A DNA stretch of 64,000 nt from Galaxea fascicularis (lineage: Eukaryota; Cnidaria; Anthozoa; Scleractinia; Euphylliidae), in the NCBI GenBank assembly GCA_948470475.1, contig OX419342.1, forward strand, positions 752,201 to 816,200, in the 5' to 3' direction. This document shows, piece by piece, positions 58,701 to 64,000 of this stretch. Below the pieces are notes generated by a model, which was given only the letters and a program-made list of their open reading frames with translations, made no database searches and had not been told where the DNA came from. Every line of letters begins with the position of its first letter. Positions within the stretch are counted from its first letter, which is position 1. A program made the translations under genes and the position numbers.

Positions 58701-61700
58701 GTTATCAGTCTGTAATTTCTTTTGTGGAGCAGGGTTTGTTCTGGCCACTTTTGGAGCCTTTGAGTGCGTCTGTTTGGTTGACACCTTTGAGTAAGTCCCA
58801 TCCGAATCTTCCCCGGATGATTGAGTGCTTGCTGTTTCTTTGACCAGCGCTCTCACTCTTTTATGAAGAACCCTTTTTTCAACATTGTTCTCTCTGCCGC
58901 GTGCCTTGGAGCGCGGTCTTCTTGAATGTGCACTGCTATCAGATCCATCATCACATGAAGACGCCTGGCTGTCCTTCAAACTCTTCTTATTACTATCCTC
59001 AGAGTCCACATCAGATATAGTTTGCTGATTTTTTATATTTTTAGCGCGAGATATTAAAACACGTTTCGACGGTAATGGAATGTTAGCAGCTGGAAGCTGA
59101 TCGCCAACTTCACTCTCACTATCAGTGTAGACATTTTTGAATTTTTTCCTTCTCTCGCTGTCCTGAACGTTTCCTTCTGCTACTAAATCTATAGTTGTCT
59201 TTTTCCCCTGTGAAGCGTCCTTGTTATGTAATTCAGTCTCAGCAGTGGCCACATTTTCTTTTTTTCTCCTCGAGCTTCGCCTTTGTATAACACCACGCGT
59301 ATCTTTATGCCGCTTGTCACCCTTCTGTTTAATTCTGTTGTCTTCAGCAGCCTTTTTATCTTCATCATCCAATGAAGCGTCATTGTTTTGTAATTCATTC
59401 TCAACAGTGCCAACGTCCTCTGCTTTCTTCCTTGAGCTTCGCGTCTGTACCGCATCACGCGTAACTTTACTCTTTTTATCCCCCGTCTGTTTAATTCCGC
59501 TGTCATCAGTCCGGTTTTCTTCATCGTCCAGTTGATCTTTTTCATTAACTGCCTGTAAACGTTCAGTTTTGTTTGGAGACTTTTGGGGTGAAAAAAACAA
59601 CTTTTTCTTTAACTTTTCATTCTCTGTCTCTGAACCACTGCTGCTACTATTGCTCCTCCCAGACGCATAGCTCAGTGTGGCAGCTCTAGGCTCATCAGAA
59701 TGTTGGTCATCCTGTGTACTGTTTGACGACGGCTTTACAGAATCACCGGACACCTTACCATTCTTTTGTCCTGGAATATGCCGAGGTATTCCTGTGCCAG
59801 GGGATTTGCAGGGACTCGTGCGTTCATTTGTTTCTTGTAGTGACTTTCCTGTGCTCCTTGACTTTCTACAGTTGCTCATTTGCGGTGCTAATGTCCTTTC
59901 TTGTCCAGTGGACGTCTGTACAGTGAAGGATGTTTCTTTCCCTGAATTTCTTCTGTTAGTTGACTGTTTTGGGCTGCTTAATTCACTTTTGTCGACCGTG
60001 GACTTTCTGGGGCTGTAAATTTGTTGTTGTGAATTTCCTCTTATGGGAGACTCTTTTGGGCTGTTTATTATATCTAGTGGATCCTCTACATCAAGGGATT
60101 GGTTAGCGCTGCTTACATCCTGTTGCGCGTTTCTTGTATTAGGAAATTTTGTGGGGCTGTTGATCACTTGCTGCGGACTTCTTGTACTGGTAGACCATGT
60201 ATAACTGGTTACCACCCTGTGCGGATTTCCTTTCCCAGGTGACGTTTTAAAGGTGTTGATTTCTTGCTCTAGATTTCCCCTGGTAACAGACTTTGTGGAG
60301 CTGTTTAGCACCTGTTGCGGATCTCCGGTGCTCGTGGACTTTCTGGGACTGTTTGTCTCTTGCTGCAGAGCAGACGCCTTTGGTTGTGACTTCTTGCTGC
60401 TCATTGTAATTTTCGTGGCTTTTCTTTTTCTTCTTCTTCTTTCACCATCAGTAGCCGTCTGTATCTCTTCGAAAGGGCTCGATACCTCTATCTATGAAAA
60501 AAAGAAACCACAGTATATCAAACCAGTAACTGGCCATTCTATTGCCAGGACGTTTACATGTTCACCGCGATTCGAGATACACCGTAATATTTTACCTCCG
60601 GTATACGGTTCGGTCCAGTTCAGATATTAGGCTTTCCATGACTTTGACATTGTTAAGTGAATTATGCTTTCCATCAAATAAGTTTTAACTTGTTGATGGT
60701 TGAACGCTCATATTTTTGTAAGATACTATTGATCCAGTGGCTCCAAAATCGGATTCAATTTTATCTACAGATATATATTTTTATTCCATACATTTCAAAC
60801 TTGTTCTGTCTAATCTAGTTGCAGTAAAATAATCTAAATGTTGAAGTTGATTTTAAGATGAAACTGAATATTGGTCATTCACTATCTTACTATTTTCTGA
60901 CCGTGTTCATGGGTCGTATCGTACCTGGAGCAATAAAGTTTTTCCAGAAAGTGCTACATACCGGCAACCTGAGGTGTAGTTTCATTTCTTCACCTATGTC
61001 AAACGTTCTTGATGTAACAACCTCTCACCTTAATGGGAAGCTTGATTTCAACATTGTACAAGGAAGAGCGAGCCGTATATTCCTCTCCCCCAGGGTCAAT
61101 TCCCTCCAAATTGTGGTTCCGATCGGTCAATATCCTCTGCCCTCTCCACCACGCTAAGGGGGGCTTTACCATCCGACCACTCCTTGTGGTCTGAAAAAAA
61201 ATTTCAAACATATACTACCTACAGTGGAGTTATACTGGGCTCGCTGGTGCCCCAAGTCACAAGAGTTTCACCTGGTATCTGCAGCATGGAGCACCAGTTA
61301 CTTACATCTACTATGAGGGATACAAGTCACTATGAGATACTATACACGTGACTGTTAGTATCAGCTACGTAAAGCGCACTGTTATAACAGATCTACCCGA
61401 CCCAATGACAAGGCAAGATACGAAATCAATTCACAGGCACCTTCAAAATTTTGTTACATTTCCCTTGTGGATCACTGGCACCAATTATAATAATTTTATT
61501 ATTCTAACAGCTAGTTAGAGGAACAAACGGAGCAAACCTTGTTCAAAGAAACTACAACTCCTCTAAAATGATTCTCCAACTGTCTGAATAGCACTCATAC
61601 AGTAATGCACACAACTCTGAATTTTAGTACTTCATATTACAGGGATTTGTTGTGCCTGGTGAGGATTTGGGCTTACGGCATTATGAATGGCTGTCATAAG

Positions 61701-64000
61701 GAACATGCATAAATTGTTTCCATGTTTTTTGCACATTGACCATTCTGTCATGTACCATGTGCTATATAAGCTAATAGTAATAAAGTATTAAATTATTACT
61801 TCTGGACAATATTGAATAACAATGGTTTGCTGCTTCAGCGAAAACAGAATTAAGTAAGGTGTTTTCTTAAGAAAGCCAGCTTCTAACACCTTTGCAACTT
61901 GATTTAATTAACATATCTAATTTATAATAACCGGTTAACACAAATGACCTTAACTTCCATTTCTTTTGGCAGTTGCCTGTTTTCTGGGGTCTTCAAAGCT
62001 TGAAAGAAATTACAACAAAGGCATACAGTGTCAAACTCAAAGAAAACAAAACAAATGATCTTAGATTAGGCGTGAGACAGGACCTTTGTAATGCCAATAA
62101 TACCAAATTTTTGTGTACACCCCCCCCCCCCCCTTACTACTTATGCAGCATCACAGTTTCTTTAGAAACTAATGCCTTATTCCTTTGTAATGCCAGACAA
62201 CAAAACTAGAGTGGAGACTTTTGATGGCCATGCAATGTCCACATTGCCTTCAAGACAGGGGGTCATTAACTGTTACTCTAATGAGAGTGGCTGGTGAAAC
62301 GAAACATTATCATGAAAACACAATATTATTGAGAGCTTCAAGTCAGTCGAGAAATTCATTTTCCCAAGTCTTAGCATCACTAAGCGATATCACTTAGCCT
62401 ATGAGCAAGTTCTCTATTGGGGTCTTGTGGGAGATTTATTTCAAGTGATAGATGCGAGAGGAAAGCGAAGACAGCTGTGAGAGGATTGGGCCCAATATTC
62501 TCATGGCTTGCATCAAACATACAGGCTGCAAAAATACAGTAATATTAATCAACAAACACTAAATGTCTTCAGTTGATGTTTAACCACATTCTGTTACTAG
62601 TACCATCAAAAAACTACAAGACAAACAGTTAAGAAGATACACTTGCTCCTATTAGGGTTGAATTTCCATAAATTTGTACCTATGGATTTTCTTTTCCTTG
62701 CATTTGTGGATTCAGCAGTAGGTGAAGTGACAGTAGAATGTTTGGCTTGTTTGGGATGCTTCTGATTCTTCTTCTCTGGCTTTTGATCCACACCTTGCAT
62801 TTCATCGTCACTCTCAGAGCTGGAAAATGGGAACAGCTTTCTAGACTACTTCACATTTTATTGATTGAGTGTCAATTGAGTGTCAAAACTTTAAAAAGTG
62901 TGAAAAAGGGATTCTAACATTGAATAGAAATTAATCCTTCCGTGTACAAGGAACTACTTAACCCATTAAACCCTAAGAGTGATCAGCAACAAATTTCTCC
63001 CTGTAATATCAACACAATATAAAGCAGAGTGGTCGTGAGAATTAAGGGCAGGATCACGCAAGATGTATTTGCTTGATATTTTAACAACTTCTGCCTGCTA
63101 ATTCTGCAGTACATATACTTCTATGATGGCAGGGGAAACAAATGAGAATTGAAATTCTGATCTTAGGGTGAAAGCACTAACCTGCTTTGTGAATTGAAAT
63201 GGTCGGCCACAAGAGAAAGCCAGTTAAGAGGAAAGCCATTTTTAAAAGATTTTACAAACTGAGGAGAAAATCCTGAAAAAAATCCAAAGACAATACTGTA
63301 TTACTGTTTAACCATTCAGATGAACCTCCTTAATATTCTAAGTACATGTTGCCATAAATCAAGTCTTTTCCTTTTTTCACCAACTACAAGTTTGCAGTCA
63401 TAGTGGTAATAATCACGACTATGCTTAATTACTAAACAAATCTGACCCTTGTTGTACCATCCAATTTAGTTTATCATATGGATACCTATGTTAAATCAAA
63501 ATTAACCTAAAATAAAATTTGACCTGCAACATTTACAGACTGCATTGGACTGACCACTTAATACTGTTACTGTTATAAATACATTACTCCCATCCTGCAG
63601 CTGGGAATTGCTGAGCAAAGTTCTGCAAGGTCTTATTTGTGTTGAATGTTTAAAGGGGCACTGTCACAAAGATTTCGGAAATTTTTGGTCCTGAAATTAG
63701 CTGTAAGGAACTTAACCAATGTATAAAGAATCAGCCTTAATTGGCAAAGGAAATACAGAGGTGATTTGAAAAATTTACCCTAAATTTTTCAAATTGTAAA
63801 TCCATTTCCATGCAAGCCATTTGTTGCAAGAAACCCTTGTTAACATTTTCAGCACACAAATACCACCGATTGTTGATAAAAATGGACCATTATTTAAAGG
63901 TTTCCTATCACACAAATAGAGATTTTCTTTGTTCAAAGAAGTGCTTAAATCCACGACCATGCCCCTTAAGAAGTACCTTGTTGAAGGGTGAGCTTGTCAT
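55768..64000 (-). CDS. MIS18BP1: MIS18BP1/KNL2, centromeric CENP-A loading factor; 5' part lies beyond the right edge
   Basis: KNL2/M18BP1 targets the Mis18 complex and HJURP-dependent CENP-A deposition to centromeres. The last exon seen at the right side is 63182-63272; the true start is outside the window. Exons in transcript order: 63182-63272, 62680-62819, one unresolved, 61029-61190, 58519-60491, 58095-58267, 57870-58009, 56955-57172, 56315-56393, 55768-55908. Supporting motifs in order: end of a SANTA domain (GFSPQFVKSFKNGFPLNW), a CENP-C-like motif (RSGRMVKPPLAWW), a 1973-nt exon of charged disordered sequence, a SANT/Myb domain split across an intron, then GTIKRKREIRELLEEQ...DDIFDSTPFKRW, a DMDHYIYRMQ helix and an acidic end DYYFSDE. 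Phases agree except between 62680-62819 (ends phase 1) and 61029-61190 (needs phase 0), so one exon is missing from this model. Confidence 0.88.
56576..56632. repeat. Short palindrome in a MIS18BP1 intron
   Basis: GTCCTCCGCAGCCGTTTTT and AAAAACGGCTGCGAAGGAGAC are near-perfect inverted copies around a short G-rich loop. Probably a tiny MITE remnant or part of one. Confidence 0.7.
57216..57415. mobile_element. 200-bp GC-rich MITE in a MIS18BP1 intron
   Basis: The arms GTAGTCTCCAATTTCGGAGA...GGCGATTGTGGGGCGGGC and their inverted counterpart ending ATTAGATACTAC pair over about 90 bp, including CGCACGAAATTGCGAG. It is clearly richer in G+C than its surroundings. It lies 44 bp inside the intron between exons 57870-58009 and 56955-57172. 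Confidence 0.8.
58095..58560 (-). other. MIS18BP1 SANT/Myb domain, split by an intron
   Basis: The long exon ends GTPWNDEEIQRLNE (donor GTACGT). The next exon begins ALFSIPGNTPMFWQKVSRKV and continues ASRTAQECQLKH. Together they give W...E-E...L...A...W...V...V-x-x-R-T-x-x-E-C, the SANT/Myb helix pattern as in vertebrate MIS18BP1. Joining at GA|A gives Glu-Ala across the junction. Confidence 0.85.
59210..60356 (-). other. MIS18BP1 disordered region with internal repeats
   Basis: The first part (about 60356-59895) consists of degenerate units of about 17-20 residues with the theme SP.KS...G..QQ (SPRKSTSTGDPQQ, SPTKFPNTRNAQQ, SPKESPIRGNSQQ, SPRKSTVDKSELS). The second part (about 59533-59210) is two diverged copies of a roughly 53-residue acidic-basic unit with R-S-S-R-[KR]-K in the middle. 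No fold is expected. Several S-P-x-K/R sites fit CDK substrates. Confidence 0.8.
61029..61190 (-). other. MIS18BP1 exon with CENP-C-like motif
   Basis: The 54-codon exon (phase 0 to 0, acceptor TTTTTTTTCAG, donor GTGAGA) begins TTRSGRMVKPPLAWWRGQR. It fits the CENP-C-like (CENPC-k) pattern R-S-x-R-x3-P-P-x-x-[WY]-W found in plant KNL2 and in frog, fish and chicken M18BP1, where it binds CENP-A nucleosomes. It lies between the SANTA and SANT domains, as in those proteins. Confidence 0.85.
62119..62134. repeat. C homopolymer, about 16 bases
   Basis: Uninterrupted C run in a MIS18BP1 intron, preceded by ACA. Length is uncertain because of sequencing error in such runs. Confidence 0.85.
63652..63967. 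mobile_element. MITE-like element with AAGGGGCA termini, upstream of the MIS18BP1 SANTA exon
   Basis: The left end TTTAAAGGGGCACTGTCAC is matched by an imperfect inverted copy at the right (GACCATGCCCCTTAAG). The interior TTTGAAAAATTTACCCTAAA links it to the copies at 19265-19445 and 33960-34150. No coding capacity. Confidence 0.6.

Noticed and set aside
58416..60404. Start of MIS18BP1 at the first ATG of the long open frame (60404)
   Set aside because: The frame stays open upstream to an acceptor at 60492-60493 and joins in phase to the CENP-C-like exon, so that ATG is internal.
62400..62550. Minus-strand open stretch after a CAG acceptor (about 62532) as the missing MIS18BP1 exon
   Set aside because: It is open in the needed phase, but no convincing donor with phase 0 was found and the sequence looks repetitive.

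Overview
This is a eukaryotic, intron-rich, AT-leaning stretch of animal nuclear DNA. Its gene content (a Jagged-type DSL Notch ligand, an inactive rhomboid, AVEN, SDHAF1, a C6orf120/UPF0669 homologue and MIS18BP1/KNL2), short canonical GT-AG introns, tRNA-headed SINEs and many foldback MITEs suggest a non-bilaterian metazoan, most likely a cnidarian such as a stony coral. That assignment is an inference; no rRNA or mitochondrial marker is present. No bacterial feature, CRISPR array or intact tRNA gene was found. Gene names come from recognising protein motifs, not from a database search.

Layout. Positions 93-403 (+) are the last coding exon of an inactive rhomboid (iRhom/RHBDF), whose body lies to the left of the window. 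Positions 404-28276 are gene-poor. They hold one weakly supported small spliced ORF (2151-5573), a Penelope-type GIY-YIG endonuclease remnant, at least five inverted-repeat elements, a tRNA-headed SINE and a four-copy 35-bp tandem repeat. Positions 28277-42099 (+) carry a complete Jagged gene, reconstructed as 22 coding exons and 1524 codons: signal peptide, MNNL, DSL, about 24 EGF repeats, VWC/Jagged-specific region, transmembrane helix and a tail ending in a PDZ-ligand-like motif. Positions 46135-46602 (+) are a single-exon C6orf120 homologue. AVEN (49403-53646, minus, 7 exons) and SDHAF1 (53764-54012, plus, 1 exon) are divergent and share a short promoter. From 55768 to beyond the right edge (minus) lies MIS18BP1/KNL2, with part of the SANTA domain, a CENP-C-like motif, a long disordered exon and a split SANT/Myb domain.

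How the genes fit together. The genes do not form a pathway or operon; they are ordinary neighbours. Jagged signals to Notch receptors on adjacent cells, and iRhom controls trafficking of ADAM17-type sheddases. AVEN (apoptosis and checkpoint) and SDHAF1 (complex II assembly) are paired head to head. MIS18BP1 recruits the CENP-A loading machinery to centromeres. The intervals between genes are dominated by short non-autonomous repeats, several in introns and one directly behind the SDHAF1 stop codon.

Main points of interest: a CENP-C-like motif in MIS18BP1 of a probable early-branching animal; a Jagged EGF array whose last seven repeats appear to match human JAG1 EGF10-16 one for one, while the repeats before them are expanded in two fused exons; a duplicated AVEN terminal exon; two 221-bp MITE copies; and a 35-bp hairpin tandem repeat.
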